A stretch of DNA of 64,000 nt from Hirudinaria manillensis. Taxonomy: Eukaryota > Annelida > Clitellata > Hirudinida > Hirudinidae. The notes under the pieces are model-generated. The model did not search any database. It was not told the origin of the DNA and saw nothing but the letters and a program-made list of their open reading frames with translations. The stretch is taken from positions 698,501 through 762,500 of the forward strand of contig CM067534.1 of assembly GCA_034509925.1 (NCBI GenBank). Reading direction: 5' to 3'. Shown here in pieces: positions 1 through 11,794 of the stretch (positions are counted from its first letter, which is position 1; every line of letters starts with the position of its first letter). The position numbers were made by a program, and so were the translations under genes.

Positions 1-1021
1 CCACAGATGAATCAGAGTCCTTTCTCATTTGCTTCTCAGCAAACTCAAAGTAATATTTTTGGAAAAACTGTGGAGAACAACATAGCAAGTGTATCCCAGC
101 AAGGGGCCAATCAATCACTTACTTTTGCAAAGTCAAATACACCTCAAAGTTTTACATTTGGTTCTCTACAAGCTCAAAATTCTGCTTCTGGATCATCTAA
201 TCTGTCTACTATGGGAACACCCCAGATTTCTCAAAACTTTAAATTTGGAATGCAAAATTCATCTCAAACGTTTGGAATGCAAAATTCATCTCAACCGTTT
301 GGAATGCCTCAGCAGCAGAATACAGCTTTTGGTGCACCAAAATTGTCTGTTGAAACCCAAAGTTCCCTTTTTGCAACTTCTCAGCAAAATTCCATTTTTT
401 CTCAGTCAAATCTTAATTCATTCTCTTCAACAACAGAAAGTCAGAAGAATGTTCAATCTAATATGGCATTTCCAAATATTCAGTCAAACCCTCTGAAATC
501 AAATAACCAATTTCAACAAAACCCTTCATTTAACTTCCAAGCAAGTCAGCCTACAGCCCTGCAATCATCGCAGACGTTTAAGATGGGAAGTGGATTGGTT
601 GCCAATAATGCTAATGACAACAAGGTTAATTTTTTTTTTGCTTAATTCACATCAAAAGGATCATAACTTTTTTGTTGCAATATTTTCAATATTTATGTTC
701 AATTACCAGACTAGCCAGTTCAGTGCAACACCACAGTTCAACTTTTCTGCCATTCCTAATAACCCTGTTTCTGAAAATCAAGGTAAGTGTAAACATATAT
801 TTCTAATTGTAATGGGTTGTAATGTTTTGCTTAAAATTTGTATTCATTTTTCAGGTTTTCCATTTGCTGCTCCACAGCCTGCTCAAGGCTTCAATTTCAA
901 TGCCGGGTCGAATCAGTTTCCCTCGTTTGGTGGCGGTGGATCTTTTACGTTAGGTGCTGCTAATGCAACAAAAACATCAACCACGGCCAACAGGGCAAGA
1001 AGGAAAACTTTGAGGAGATGA
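1..1021 (+). CDS. FG-repeat nucleoporin, C-terminal part (Nup153-like), partial at window start
   Basis: Three exons can be read: 1-624, 710-782 and 855-1021. The introns are GTTAAT..CAG (phase 0) and GTAAGT..CAG (phase 1). The joined frame is 288 codons with the stop and stays open through both splices. The protein is rich in Ser, Gln and Asn with many FG, FGM, FGAP and SFTFG-type dipeptides, the phase-forming FG repeats of the nuclear pore. It ends in a short basic tail (RARRKTLRR) after a Gly-rich FG stretch; vertebrate Nup153 and POM121 also end in basic tails, and the Nup153 type seems the better match. Frame 1 is open to the first base, so the gene starts upstream of the window. No zinc fingers or membrane helix are in the visible part, so the exact family member is inferred. 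Confidence 0.82.
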
Positions 1022-2152
1022 ATTGATAAAAAATGAATGAGACTCTGTTTAATACCAAAATGCATTTTGTTTGGATGTATGATTTTTTTTTATCATGGTA
1101 CAATAACGTCTCATGCTTGCATTTGCTTTATCAAATTAATTTAATCTTGTTGATGTTCCTTATCTGGATTATTGCAGTGACAAATTCTAAGAATTGCTTA
1201 ATTTGTTAAATGAAGTCTTGATTAGTTAAAGTAGCAAAGCTTGTGGTTTGTGAAGTTCCTGACATGATTGGATTAGGGAAGAACTGGGTGATTTGATAAC
1301 AGCGATGATTTAGATGACTTATATTGAGGTTTCCTTTCCTGTGCTTGAAGGGACTTTGCTTGTGGGATTATCCGGATTCGGCCCTTTGTCCGAAACCTGC
1401 CCAAAGACTGTAGGACACGCCTTATAATTTCACGATGACTCGCTGAGTCCGGAATTACTCAATTTCATAAATAATGTCGCTTTATCACGAGACAACCCTC
1501 TTGAAACTGATAAGGGTGCTTGTGGCTTGTAAATTACGCAAATCAGGTCGGAGAGCATAACGTACGGCCGAAGCCCACTTTGAAATACTGAGTGATGGTC
1601 CAGCCCACCGGCTCCGCCGTCAACAATTTGTTTACAGTGCAACAAGTGAGAATATCCTCAGGATTTTCAGACGATTCTCAAATTCTGCAAGCTTAATAAG
1701 TTCTTAATTAATTCTTAATTACTTTTGACTATTGATTGTGTAAAAAAATGCTTGAAATTGAGTAAAATCTAATGAAACGAGTTATCAAGAAATTCTGTCC
1801 TCACTTCAGTTTTTCTTTGCACCTTATTTATATCGTATTCATTAGAAGTGGCTATAACCTTAATTATGCAAATATGTCGGCTAGTTTTGTCACAATCGGT
1901 GTGACAGAACGTGCTATTTTTTTGTCATACCGTATAAGACTTACATTATAGTTGGTCAGAAAAATTCGACCCTTGTAGCTCTCTAGTAAGTTGTGGCTCC
2001 ATGCAACATGTTTGCAGCAACTCTTCACGCTAGATTTAGCAGCGGAAAGATTATAGCTGGCGGAGAGCACTTTCGTAATATTTACTTCATTGTTGTTGAA
2101 GGGATCTGCTCTCCACTAAGAGAATTTTCGTTGGTTCTAAATTCTTGTTATT
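1022..2152. other. Intergenic region between nucleoporin and SH3BGR-like gene
   Basis: No convincing gene. About 1340-1640 is less AT-rich than its surroundings and contains small open frames without codon-like character or splice context. The last 200 bases should hold the 5' UTR and promoter of the SH3BGR-like gene, but no TATA box or initiator stands out. Confidence 0.5.
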
Positions 2153-5100
2153 ATGGTTGTTAAAGTATATCTCTCTTGTACGACCGGAAACACGGACGTT
2201 AGTATCAGCACAATTGTGGCTTGTTATAATAACATATTGGATATAATTCAAAACTGGTTTAATTTATCATCATTCTAGTTTCAATAGCATCACTCGCTTC
2301 AGTTTAAAAATTACTAGAAATGGATGATATCCTGAATTTGCTATATTACTCTCCTGCGGTCTCATTACCCTTAACTTTTCCTGATAAATATTATTTTTAT
2401 ATTCCTGATAAATATACTTTATTTGTGATAAAGGAAAATATACCATAGTTGTTGTAAAGAATATATTTTTATTGAGTCTTTTTGCTATTTAATATCTAGA
2501 ATTGTTATACAATTTGTAGATTCGTAAAAAACAAGACTATATAACGTGGCTTTTGGAATCCAAGCAAATTGAGCATGAGGTGATTGATATAGGGGATCCA
2601 TTAAATGAAAATGAGAGAAAATTTATGAGAGAGAATACCTCTAAGAACGACAACGACAAGCTACACGTTCTACCACCTCAAATATTTAACGATTCCACTT
2701 ATGTCGGAGTTAGTAGATGAATGCGTTCTATTCTCGACAAATTATATTGGTTATATACCTTGTTTGTCAGTTAGGTTTAGGTCGGTGTTATTGCAATTTA
2801 TTATTAATTGTTGGATGAACATGATCGCTAGCGAATAAGAAACAATGGCCACATTAATTATTACATGTAATTAGTTTAATCTCGAGATTAAATTTGTTCG
2901 ATTCATCGCTCTGGCAAGTTTGATCATGCATAGATTTGTATGATTTGTAAGGTGTAATTTTAAGATTTGTCAATTTAACATCATTTTATCTTCAAACATC
3001 GTGTCCCTTCGATTAGGATTACAAGTCTTTTTTCGAGGCAGTCGAATGTGAACAGTTGTTCGAATTTCTCAAGCTTGATATTCCGAAGGATGAAGTGGAG
3101 TACATCATAAAATTTGCCCTAAAAGAGGTACGTGGACAAAAAACTTCAATCCAATCAAGATTTCCAATCAAAACAAATAATTGAAATATAATAAAATTTA
3201 ATTAAATTAAAATGAAGAACTGCTCTGCCTGAGATTACCAGGGCAAGTTAGTGAGGGTATTGTCAGGGGCCATTAGACTATTATTATTATTAGAGCGGTT
3301 CGTATCGCTTTGATTAATTTAGTATTTATTTATTACTGTTATTTAGTCTTAAACATCTATTCTCTTAAAATCAATTTAAAAATAAACATCGATTTAATAA
3401 TATCTTTTTTTTCTCGGAAAATATTTACCCAGCTCAATGATTGATTAAGAGCATGAGGATGTTCCCAAAATTTAAATTTTACAACTTACGTGGGATTGAA
3501 AATACAGAAGATGTGTAAATTTCCAAATGTAACTTAGCTTTTTGTTCTAGTTACGTAAACAAATAATGGAACCCGTCGTGTACTTGTATTTATTTTGTTT
3601 TGAATAAATGAATTTTTTTAAAAATAATATAAAAAAGAACAGCAAATTTTATGGTAAAGAAAACTATAACAACTTCAAAATGAGTTAAATCATTCGAGAA
3701 ATAAACGTGAGCTCCGTGCTCGTTCCATTATCAATCATGTTTATCAATTTCAATGTTTCTACAGAATAACAAAAATACTCAGACTTTCACTTAAGAAAAG
3801 GTTAACATAATTTCGTATATACTCCATTCGGAGTGATAAAAACTCCTAAAGCCATCATCATAGAAGCTGACGTTGTAACCACTTCCTGTCCAGATGCATT
3901 CAAATCTATCTTCTACTTTGCATTGCGAAGCCCGCACTTCTGCATGTGACATAATAGCATGACATGGCATAATAATACATGTAAAGACTATAAACTTTAT
4001 TTTTAATAATAGGTTTTTCCTAATTATATTTTTAGGCAGAAGATGCTAAAGTTAGAAAGAACGAGGAGGTAAAAAATGGCTTTATTAATAAATATAAATA
4101 ATAATTTTATACCAAAAGGACAGCTTCAATAGAGCTTGCTTAAATAATAAATAAAATTCCATTATAATGAATTTTCCTTTGAAATAGAAAAGCATAATTT
4201 TAATTTTAAATTAGTTTTCTGATAAAGTTTAAAGTTAAATTAGATACTTTTAGCAAAAAAAAATTAATAATCCAAAACCAATACAGCAACTAAACGTGAC
4301 CTAACCCTAACCCTATACCATTTTTCGGTAATGTTACTAAAGTGTAACATCGTTTTATAAATGAATAAACCTTAAATTAATTAGTGATTGATAATTGCGT
4401 TACAGAATGATGAGGTTGATAAGGCTGGTAATGAAGAGAAAGTAAAGGAAGGAGTAAGAATGATTATCCTTAAATTATTGTTTAAAAGTTATTTAATGAT
4501 ATTAAAATATGCAAGAATTTGAAAACTGAAAATTATTCAAAGAATTGTTTCTAAAAAATCAGTTTTATTTTAATTAATTAAGTATTTAATTAATTTAAAT
4601 TAATTATTTTTTTGTTTACAATCAAATTGACCAAAAAGGAATCAGGTGACGACGAGTCTAGTGAATCTGAAGGCAGTACAACAGAAAAGAAGAAATCCAA
4701 GAAGAAGAAAAAGAAAAAGGGAGGAGTTAGTTTCCATCTTTATCGTTATTTGTTCAGATTAAATGCAAAATTTTTGGAAAATTAAACTTTCTCTCTTAAT
4801 TTGGGATGCGAAGAGTCCCAAACTTTAGCCAAACCTCTAAGTGGCTAGTCGGCTAGTGCTTACATTTTATATGTTGCATGAGGTCTCAATTGAGCTTAAG
4901 ATTTGTTTAACAGTGGACAATTTTTGAAAATTTGTCATCTCCGATGTGAAACGATTTTTAATGTAGACATTATTAATTCCAAATATTATGACGCTTTTTT
5001 TTACTAATTTTATTTAAAGTAAGCTATTAGTCGAAATTGAATGTTGATTTAAATTGATTTATTATTTATAGGTATCTGAGGAGTCAAGTGAAGATGATGA

Positions 5101-8100
5101 GGAAAAGGTAAGTCACCTTACTATAAAACTATAAATATATATAGTGGATAAAATTTAAAACACGAGAACATAATTTTACAGGGAGACAAAGAAAAAGAGG
5201 TTAAGAAAAATCACACTGATATACAGCAGAAATTTACTTTTTAAAGATCTATTAATATTAATTTGAGATCTATTTACTAAATAATTTCTTTATCTCAAAA
5301 AAATTCATCTTTCAGGGTTCTTCGAGCGACGAAAAGGCTAAAAAGGAAGAGCCATCAGCAAGGGCAATGGAAATTGAAATAATTATTTTTAGGAATTTAG
5401 GACGATTAAAAATATAAATAAATATTTTAGATAAGATCCAATAATTCAATATAAACTAGTTTTTATTTTAAATAGAATTTTGATTCTAGGAAAGTTCATC
5501 CGAATCATCACCTGACGAAAAAGAAAAGGAAAAGGTTAAGAGCAAAGAGAAAGCTGAAAAAGTATTATAATAGGAATATTCATCTTTATTTTTATTACAA
5601 TTTTGTTTGTAAATAGACTTGCGATTTGTCCATAATCGATCTCGAGTTCTATAATTTTTTTATAAACAAATAAATCAAGGATTGTGACAATTAAAAATGA
5701 ATTTATTCTTTATATTAGCGATAAACCTGGCTTAAATTTTGAGTTGGCTTAGCGATTGAATATCGTGCATCGTGATTTGGGTGATGACAAAAATTGAATG
5801 GAGTTAAAATCGATTTTCAGAGTTCGTCCTCTTCATCGTCCTCATCATCGTCATCATCATCGTCGTCATATGCGTCGTCATCATCATCTTCTGAAAGTGA
5901 AAAATCAGGCGATGCTAAGGAAAAAGCAAAAGAACCCGCTTTGACCAAGGTTTGGTAATATTCATTTTGTTTAGAAAAAATAAATAAAATAAATAAATAA
6001 AAATCGCAAAAATGTACATTAAAACTCTAATGTTATGAAATGATTTGTAATTTTTATATAGTCTAACATTTAATTATATATTTTTTAAGTGATAAACAAA
6101 TGCTACACTAAAGATGAGATCTTAAATATTAATTATTCCGCTAAACGAGCTTTGAAAAGTGAACTATTTTGTAAGGGAAAGAAATCATCCTCATCGTCTT
6201 CTTCTGAGAGTTCATCTGATAATGAAAATGTGAAAAAAGATCTTTCGACTGCCGCAAACAAATCTGGAGCTTCAAAAAAACCCGATACACCATCAACCGC
6301 CAAGAAACCGGAGCCACCGACAACCACCAAGAAACCCGATACACCATCAACCGCCAAGAAAACGGAGCCACCGACAACCACCAAGAAACCGGAGCCACCG
6401 ACAACCACCAAGAAACCCGCACCACCGACAACCACCAAGAAAACGGAACCACCGACAACCACCAAGAAAACGGAGCCACCGACAACCACCAAGAAACCCG
6501 CACCACCGACAACCACCAAGAAACCGGAGCCACCACCAACCGCAAAAAAACCTGGTATTGAAAAGAAGGTAGAGTTTCAGATCACATATGTACCCACATA
6601 AAAGTATACTTTTAACACGAATTTTCAATAAAGGTCCAATCTTCATCTTCTGAAGAAGAAACCCCTAAGAAACCCGAGGTTGGTGTCATCGGTTAACTTG
6701 CTGTCTTATTTGCATATGTTAATGAATATGTTAATGCACATGTTAATTGACCTTAACCGATTATTTGGGTTCCCATGCATCACAAGAGGATATGAGTTCT
6801 TTTCCATCTCTTCAATGTTTCTATGACATCCCTTTCCTCTGGCAAATTGGATTGATAACATTAGACAGTGCCGTATTTTAGTGCTGTTAATACTGTTATT
6901 AAATAAATAAATTGAAATAATTACAGCAGTATTAATTAAGCTTTCAGCACTCACACAATATAATAAAGACAGATAATAAGAATATCACGTGATTGACATT
7001 CTTCACAATAACACATTGAACAACAATACGGAAAAATACAAGGAATAGGGAAATAATTCCCATTAAAGCATGCATTTTAATTGTTTTACTTTAATTGTTT
7101 TTGTGTTATCGAAGAAAAAGTCAAGCTCATCATCAAGTTCCTCATCGTCCTCGTCATCTTCATCTTCATCATCTGACGAAGATGATAAAATTCAGCCAAG
7201 CGTAGCGAAGAAAGCTGAGGAGGCCAAGACTGTGAGTCTATTTTAGTTAAACAAATTCGTCTTGCGATGTTGAAGGACTGACGACGCCAATTTTAGAACT
7301 CAGAACTAAATATAATTCAGTAACAAAACCTTCAATCCTAATGAATAAGATGGTTCCGACCGAATGCAATTCTAAAGTCAAGCCTTTCTCTTCAAGTCAT
7401 TTCAAGAAATTATAAAAAAAAATAATTTAACTTTGAAATATTCCAAATTCGGGACTTCTACTATGTAGGACTACATAGCGATTAGATTATTTTAAAAATA
7501 AATTGATGATGATGAAAGTATTTTTAGACTAAAGGTAATGAGGTCTTTCTTATTAAAACACACCTTTTCATTGTTTCACTGTAAGTTTGTATCATTGAAG
7601 AAAAAATCAAGTTCATCATCAAGTTCTTCATCTTCGTCATCAACATCTTCATCATCCGATGATGATGATAAGCCAGCAACAAAGACTGCGAAGACTGAAC
7701 CTGAGAAAAAAGTGAGTGAATTCATTCACCTCATAATGTACCCATAATGTACCTTGTTTTTTACCAATTTGTCCAACATCAGGAAGCGGCAAAAAAATCC
7801 TCCTCTTCATCCTCTTCCTCCTCCTCCTCCTCATCTTCATCTTCATCATCATCTTCTTCTTCTGATGATGATGACAAGGCCAAAAAACCTGACGACAAGA
7901 AGGTTACTTGTCTGATCAAAATGAATATTATAACGTACCACATGTATTTTTCATATTTTGCCTTGAATAATTTATAAATCATCATTAAAGTTCTGATTAA
8001 AGCTGTGCTGGGAGGGAAGCAATTCTTACAATTTTCCCACATAATATACCTAGATGGCTGTGATCTGGAATTAAAATAATTATAGCTATGTGTATATTCA

Positions 8101-8963
8101 AAAAATATTTGTATGATTAATGTGCAAAATCTGATCATTTTTTTACTGGGCAAAAACAGAAAGCCTCATCGTCATCTTCATCATCGTCGTCGTCATCGTC
8201 GTCATCGTCGTCTTCGTCTTCATCGGATGAAGATAAAAAAAAGGCCCCAGCGCAAAAGTCTCCAGCAAAGAAAAAGGTGATATTATTATTTTTGAATTTT
8301 TCCTCGTCACTTTTACATAGGATTTCATACGCATACTTATATTATTTTTTGTTTATTTATTTCATTATATTTGCATAACAACATAAAGTACGTATCACAA
8401 ATATTAAAAAAAAAAAAACCTCAGGCGAAATTAATTAACAAGGAAAAACCATGAAGCTTGAACATTTATTATTAAGGAGTTTCACTTCACTAAAGATTCA
8501 TTCTTGACCTATTTCATATAAAAGGGCATTTTCTGTTCCAATCGGTTTTGGAGAATTGTGTGCCTGAAATTTTACGTTACTAAATGACGGGTATCCTTGT
8601 AATGTTATTGGTCCAAATAATCTTTACACTTTAGTTAATAAAATTGAAGATTAAAAATGGTGATTGATAAGTAAATACACTTCATGGTGACTGTTAAGAA
8701 TCTCAGTTTATCATTTATGTAAAATCCCTTTCATAAGTATCGCCGAAATGTTGGTCACTTTGTGACAGGCTATCCTCTAGAAAGGATTTAAATTATCTTG
8801 GGATATACCATGAATTTGTGATTTTTTTTGTGTGATTTGGTGTAATTATATCTGGTAATAAGTTTAAATTCAATTCACGAAGGCTTCCAAATTATAATAA
8901 TATTGTTGTTGACAGGAATCTTCTTCATCGTCGTCTTCATCATCAGATTCTGACAGCGATTGA
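2153..8963 (+). CDS. SH3BGR-like protein: thioredoxin-like head plus long Ser/Lys/Asp-rich tail, 18 exons
   Basis: Exons read: 2153-2197, 2520-2708, 3017-3127, 4036-4068, 4406-4453, 4639-4725, 5072-5107, 5182-5199, 5316-about 5363, 5490-5561 (or 5534), 5821-5949, 6176-6568, 6634-6678, 7115-7231, 7601-7711, 7783-7902, 8160-8276, 8916-8963. All borders are phase 0 and the product is about 580 residues. Exons 1-3 give a SH3-binding glutamic-acid-rich (SH3BGR/SH3BGRL) domain of about 115 residues: MVVKVYLS start, RKKQ, WLLESKQIEHEVIDI, RKFMREN, LPPQIFN (the family's Pro-rich motif) and a DYKSFFEAVE segment. This is a glutaredoxin/thioredoxin fold without an active CxxC. The rest replaces the usual Glu-rich C-terminus with Ser runs followed by DDDDK or EDDKK, Lys-rich blocks and a KKPEPPTTT repeat. 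The tail resembles acidic serine tracts phosphorylated by casein kinase 2 (inference). The exon 9 donor is not GT (see findings), and exons 8-10 are the least certain. Family call for the head is firm; function of the tail is unknown. Confidence 0.83.
6275..6544 (+). repeat. 27-bp coding minisatellite, ten nonapeptides of type KK(P/T)xPPTTT
   Basis: Ten 27-base units inside exon 12 of the SH3BGR-like gene encode KKPDTPSTA, KKPEPPTTT, KKTEPPTTT, KKPAPPTTT and similar variants. Unit edges are in frame, so copy-number change keeps the reading frame. The block is much more GC-rich than its surroundings, which also leaves antisense frames open; those are shadows. Confidence 0.93.
8699..8831 (+). 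repeat. Relic of a LINE 3' end in the last intron of the SH3BGR-like gene
   Basis: This stretch starts CTCAGTTTATCATTTATGTA and ends GAATTTGTGATTTTTTTT. It matches, with many changes, the 3' UTR of the minus-strand LINE at 29146-29280 read in its own sense. Both share the CTCAGTTTATCATTTATGTAAA start, a CCCTTTCAT block, a TATCCnCTAGA block and the same T-run end. It is a 5'-truncated copy of the same or a sister LINE family. It lies in the sense orientation within intron 17. Confidence 0.65.
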
Positions 8964-9037
8964 CAAGGCTTTGAGGACAAAAGACGATTTAAACTTTGTG
9001 TTTCATGATTTGATGTCGCCAAAATATCACGCCATAA

Positions 9038-9043
9038 AATAAA
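9038..9043 (+). terminator. Poly(A) signal AATAAA of the SH3BGR-like gene
   Basis: AATAAA lies 75 bases after the TGA stop at 8961-8963. The same 3' UTR block recurs in the second duplication unit near 18740, where it is joined directly to a decayed serine exon. Confidence 0.6.
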
Positions 9044-9456
9044 CTTATAACTGAGACCTGTGGATCAAAATATCAGCAATACTTGCAATTGTATAACAAT
9101 TCGTATTTTACCCAATGTTTTAATTGCTACCCTTTTTCAGGTTGAAGTTGAACTCGCTTTCCTAAAAGAGAGTTTGTATTAGTTTTTATTTAAATAATAT
9201 GTTGTTGTTGTTGATTTATGGTGTGATTTTCCTCGACCTTTAACCATAATAAATTGTGACAATGTGATGAATTTCTTTACATTTTTACAGTTTTTTGATA
9301 GATCGCTATACGGAGATGAAGAATCAAGAATTTTTCCGTTTTATTTGAGACCTTAGAAATACTCACATTTACGCTAATAATTTATGAATGGTAACCCAAA
9401 TGATACCTATATTTAGGAATAAAAAAAAAAATAATAATAATAATAATAACAATAAC

Positions 9457-9485
9457 AATAATAATAAAACCCCTAACAAACTTGG
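9457..9485. repeat. Target-site duplication, left copy (29 bp)
   Basis: The 29 bases ending in AACCCCTAACAAACTTGG recur at 11766-11794, flanking the non-LTR element. Unit 2 has a single copy (AACCCCTAAGAAACCTGG near 19437-19456) with no insert: an empty site that confirms the insertion. The duplication includes part of an AAT run. Confidence 0.85.
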
Positions 9486-11556
9486 CTGATGATGATCTCG
9501 CTGTTCACATGTCTCTCTGGTTGCTAACAGGAGTACCTCCCGCAACATTCAAATCGGGAATCGTCACATTCATTCCGAAGAATAAAGAGGCCTCGACTCC
9601 GAGCGATTATCGACCTATCACTGTTGGTCCGATTATGGCGCGTCTCTTCCATCGCATCCTTGGAGGTAGAATGTTGGGGAATTGGCCCCTGTCATCGAGA
9701 CAAAAAGCTTTCTGTCCGGGGGATGGCATTGCACAAAATCTCTTTCTCATCAAATCAATAATTCAAAAAAAGAAAGAACAGATCCAAAAACTTAACCTGA
9801 CATTTGTCGACGTCACCAAAGCTTTCGACTCAGTATCCCATAAATCTATCCTCAGGGCTGCTGCCAGACTCGGCACTCCACCTCTCCTCCTAAACTACTT
9901 AGAGGAACTGTACAAAGAAAGTGAGGTTCACTTTAAAGTCGAAGGAGTACTTACTAGAGGGGTACAGGTGAAAAGGGGAGTTCGTCAAGGAGACCCGATG
10001 TCCCCCCACTTATTCAATGCGGTCATGAATATGATAACCAGCGTACTGGATCAATAAATTGGTGTCACGGCTGGCAGAAATTCAACGATCAGATGCAATT
10101 ATATTGCATTCGCTGATGATCTGGTAGTGATGTCAACAACTGACATCGGAATGAAGAAGTTGATGGAGCAACTTGAAACTGCAATGGGCAGCGCAGGACT
10201 TAAGATCAATCCAAACAAGTGCGCTCACTCAGAACGGAAACTCATTGCAAGGAAAATCAATCCTACGCCCTACATTAAATTTGAATCACAGGATATCAAA
10301 GCAATAGACGTCTCACAGACTTACAAATACCTGGGGATACAGATTGGAGTTCGAAAGCAGCCAGTGTCGATCGGTTATGAAATTCAAAAGTCTCTCAACT
10401 CCATTTCAAAAGCACCAATTAAGCCTTACCAACGCCTATATATTCTAAAAGTTCATCTGATACCAAGCCTCGTTCACAAACTTACCTTTGGCGAGGTCAA
10501 CCTCGGTTCTCTGAGTTCCTCAGATACCGCGATTAGGAAAGCAACAAGACATTGGCTTCATCTTCCAAAGGATGTCCCAAAGCCATTTTACCATGCTCCC
10601 GTCAAATCCGATAGTCTGGGAATACTTCCACTTAAACAATGGGTTCCCCGGCTCAGAATAAATAGATTGACAGAGATCTTCTCTGAGACAGGTGGTCGTA
10701 AAGATGAATTCCTGTTGGATGTTCTTAGGAACAACACCCTGATCATGAGAGAATTCCGGAAATTTGGAACGTCGGAGGCAAAACAATTAAAACTGGATTG
10801 GAAAGTGGCGGCCTCAGAGAGCCTATACAAAACTGTAGACGGTTATGGATTAAGATCATTCACCAGAGGAATTGGAATGAGTGATTGGATTTCAGCAGCG
10901 GTTCCAAGAGTTCCATCTGGCCAATACATCAAATGCATAAAAGTCCGAGCGGCCGCACTTCACTGCAGACTCCGAGCATCGAGATGGAATCCTCTGGCTT
11001 CAAGGAGATGCGGGGAGGGCTGCAATTCTTTCGAATCGCTGGGCCACATGATCCGAGAACAGATGGCCCAAGGCATGAAAGACACAACGCTGTCGTTAGG
11101 GAATTAGAAAGAGAACTACGAAAAAGGGGCTATACTACGGTAATAGAGCCCCGTATTCCCACAGAAAAGGGATTCAAAATTCCTGATTTGTGTGCCTGGA
11201 GAGGTGACCTCTACATAGTGACTGATGTTGCCGTGACATCCGATGATTATGATTTAGACAAGTGTCATGAGAGCAAGGTTTCAAAGTACGACATTAAAGA
11301 TGTTCATGATTGGATGTTGAGGAATGTCACAGTCGGCGTCCATAGAATGCTTCCGAAGGTTGGCGCCTGCGTTTGCAACTGGAGAGGAGTCATGAGTGCA
11401 GAATCATACAGATTCTGGAGAGAGTGCGGCGCTTCGAAGACGAGTTTAATGTACGTTGTGCTCTCGGTCCTCAGCCACAGTTACAAAATCTGGAGGGCTC
11501 ACAGGTGCCCACTTCCGAGGGCAATGGCACTTTTTCGGACTGCGAATTTTCAATGA
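9486..11556 (+). pseudogene. Reverse transcriptase / restriction-like endonuclease of the R2/R4-like element, broken
   Basis: The frame opens directly at the truncation. RT motifs run in order: FIPKNKEASTPSDYRPI, a TFVDVTKAFDSV motif, a RQGDPMSPHLFN motif, and FADDLVV near 10108. A TAA at 10055-10057 interrupts the frame between the QGDP and FADD motifs, and the same frame then continues to 11107. A frameshift at about 11055-11070 moves reading to a second frame ending at 11556. Just before the shift is a C-x3-C-x7-H zinc knuckle whose last Cys is missing. After it comes the endonuclease core IPDLCAWRGDLYIVTDVAV followed by a Lys, the PD..D..K pattern of RLE nucleases. A short deletion that removed the knuckle's last Cys would explain both defects. 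Not functional as it stands. Confidence 0.85.
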
Positions 11557-11732
11557 CATTGGCAATTGACGTTACTCGGCGCGTTCGATCGTGATTTCAC
11601 CTTCTGACCGAATGTCCAGGGTGATCTCGGGCCCTAGTGCGGACACTAAACTTTGGAGAGGCCGTCGGAATATTGTTGTTTGTGTTTTGAGTGTGAGGCC
11701 GAGAAAATAAGAGAAAAAAATAAATAAAATAA

Positions 11733-11764
<32 letters not shown>

Positions 11765-11765
11765 T
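9486..11765 (+). mobile_element. 5'-truncated non-LTR retrotransposon with restriction-like endonuclease (R2/R4/Dong-like), copy 1
   Basis: A 2.3-kb insertion in duplication unit 1, bounded by a 29-bp target-site duplication. Its 3' end is GAGGCCGAGAAAATAAGAG followed by A-rich sequence and an (AAT)n tail. The insertion point is itself beside an AAT run. The coding part begins inside the reverse transcriptase, so the N-terminal zinc-finger/Myb part was lost by incomplete reverse transcription. The RT sequence and C-terminal endonuclease place it in the RLE group of non-LTR elements. The R4/Dong lineage is known for insertion at TAA repeats, which fits, but the clade has not been tested by phylogeny. 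Confidence 0.85.
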
Positions 11766-11794
11766 AATAATAATAAAACCCCTAACAAACTTGG
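11766..11794. repeat. Target-site duplication, right copy (29 bp)
   Basis: Same 29 bases as 9457-9485. The AAT run before it is one unit longer, consistent with slippage or templated tail addition at target-primed reverse transcription. Confidence 0.85.

Noticed and set aside
1430-1645. Minus-strand frame of 71 codons in a GC-richer stretch
   Set aside because: No homology pattern, splice context or start features.
6275-6544. CRISPR-like regular repeats
   Set aside because: Repeats are in-frame coding units with no unique spacers, in an animal gene exon.
6133-6646. Long antisense frames over the KKPEPPTTT repeat
   Set aside because: Shadow frames of a 27-bp coding minisatellite whose unit lacks stops on both strands.
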